8,410 nt of DNA from Candidatus Zipacnadia bacterium (GTDB lineage: Bacteria > Armatimonadota > UBA5377 > JALGUK01), in the NCBI GenBank assembly GCA_029820875.1, contig JALGUK010000055.1, positions 1-8,410 of the forward strand, given 5' to 3'. Every line of letters starts with the position of its first letter. Position 1 is the first letter of the stretch. This document shows positions 7,723 through 8,410 of this stretch, in pieces. Below the pieces are notes generated by a model. That model did not search any database. It was not told where the DNA came from and was given only the letters and a program-made list of their open reading frames with translations. Position numbers and translations under genes: made by a program.

Positions 7723-8157
7723 GTGGTCAACAACGTTGTGCTCGTGGGCCGTCTCACCAAAGACCCGGAGATGAAGTACACTGCCAATGGCACGGCTTTG
7801 GCGCGGTTCCGCATCGCCGTGGACCGCGGTACGCGCGATGAATCAGGCGAGAAACAAACAGACTGGATCGATGTGGTCACCTGGCGGCAGAGCGCTGAAT
7901 TCGTCGGCAATTACCTCAGCCGCGGGGCATTGGTCGCCGTCGAGGGACGCATCCAGACCCGAAGCTGGCAGACTCAGGACGGGCAGAACCGCTGGAGCGT
8001 GGAGGTAAATGCCTTCCGCGTCACGGCTCTTGAGAGTCGTGCCGAGCGGGAACGGCGGCAGACCGCTTCAGAGGAGCCACCTGAGGAGATGGGCGCTCCC
8101 GCGCCGGATGATTTCACCGAGGCCGCCGATGAAGGTGATCCCTTCGCGGATCAGTGA
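7723..8157 (+). CDS. ssb: Single-stranded DNA-binding protein SSB
   Basis: Homotetrameric OB-fold protein that coats single-stranded DNA and recruits replication and repair proteins through its C-terminal tip. Seen (144 aa): the OB fold (about 1-103) contains NNVVLVGRLTKDPEMKYT, TDWIDVVTW, YLSRGALVAVEGRIQTRSW and VNAFRVTAL. A short acidic linker follows, ending DEGDPFADQ. The usual tip is a terminal D-x-P-F. Here DPF (139-141) is followed by three more residues. Start choice: an in-frame GTG at 7714 exists, but the Shine-Dalgarno GGGGAG (7709-7714) would overlap it. The same signal sits 8 bases before GTG at 7723, which yields the family-typical MVNNVVLVGRLTKDP. It is the second gene of an rpsF-ssb unit, followed 29 bases later by a sugar kinase rather than rpsR. 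Confidence 0.96.
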   Translation: MVNNVVLVGRLTKDPEMKYTANGTALARFRIAVDRGTRDESGEKQTDWIDVVTWRQSAEFVGNYLSRGALVAVEGRIQTRSWQTQDGQNRWSVEVNAFRVTALESRAERERRQTASEEPPEEMGAPAPDDFTEAADEGDPFADQ

Positions 8158-8186
8158 CGCACCTTTGAATTCGCAGGAGCGATACA

Positions 8187-8410
8187 GTGACCGAATCACA
8201 CAAGGGGCCATACGTAATCGGCATTGACCTGGGCGGTACCACACGCATCGGCGCGCTCGCCGACCAGGCAGGCAATATTGTATGCCGGTCCCAGATGCAA
8301 ACCGAGGCCGGCTATGAAGCGGGAATCGAGGGCATTGCGCGGCAGGCGTCAGAGCTTATCGAGAAAGCAGGGGTCCCAAAACCCGAGGTGACCGCCCTTG
8401 GAGTGGGCGT
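8187..8410 (+). CDS. ROK-family sugar kinase, N-terminal part (glucokinase-like)
   Basis: Seen: 74 complete codons running off the window edge. The N-terminus YVIGIDLGGTTRIGALAD (9-26) matches the phosphate-1 nucleotide-binding motif of the ASKHA fold in ROK proteins. It is followed by GNIVCRSQMQTEAG and a helix leading to VTALGVGV, the strand that precedes the ROK G-x-P-G region. ROK members include glucokinase, N-acetylmannosamine and N-acetylglucosamine kinases, fructokinase and DNA-binding repressors. The protein starts directly with the kinase fold, without an N-terminal helix-turn-helix, which favours a kinase over a repressor. The sugar specificity motifs (E-x-G-H and the zinc cysteines) lie outside the window. 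The start is GTG with AGGAG (8175-8179) 7 bases upstream, 29 bases after ssb, so it could be cotranscribed with ssb. Confidence 0.85.
   Translation, partial: MTESHKGPYVIGIDLGGTTRIGALADQAGNIVCRSQMQTEAGYEAGIEGIARQASELIEKAGVPKPEVTALGVG

Overview
This is a GC-rich bacterial chromosomal segment made almost entirely of conserved housekeeping genes. The genes use mostly GTG start codons preceded by clear Shine-Dalgarno sequences, and the promoters look like ordinary sigma-70 types. The smc-ftsY pair, an FtsY reduced to its NG domain, and an rpsF-ssb pair fit a Terrabacteria-type lineage such as Firmicutes, Chloroflexota or Armatimonadota. I cannot assign a phylum from sequence alone. I see no phage, insertion sequence, CRISPR array, tRNA, rRNA or recent-transfer signature.

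Left arm, read on the minus strand (5852 down to 1): smc (chromosome condensation ATPase) overlaps ftsY (signal recognition particle receptor) by 7 bases. Then, after a 121-base gap with its own promoter, comes miaB (radical-SAM tRNA methylthiotransferase), whose 3' end lies outside the window.

Centre (5700-5909): a 210-base divergent intergenic region holds two strong sigma-70-like promoters. One has an extended -10 and a 17-base spacer and fires leftward into smc. The other has a perfect extended -10 (TGTTATAAT) and fires rightward into ychF. The smc leader also carries an uninterrupted 19-base pyrimidine tract just before its ribosome binding site.

Right arm, plus strand: ychF (ribosome-associated P-loop ATPase), rpsF (ribosomal protein S6 with a long acidic tail), ssb (single-strand DNA-binding protein with a non-terminal DPF motif), and the start of a ROK-family sugar kinase cut by the window edge. 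The usual third member of the rpsF-ssb-rpsR cluster, rpsR (S18), is not between ssb and the kinase. The gaps before rpsF and between rpsF and ssb contain hairpins that could be regulatory RNA.

I did not find a convincing undescribed biological system. The points most worth checking are the rpsF leader and rpsF-ssb intergenic RNA structures, the displaced or missing rpsR, the atypical SSB C-terminus, the altered FtsY G4 motif and the strong GTG start bias.
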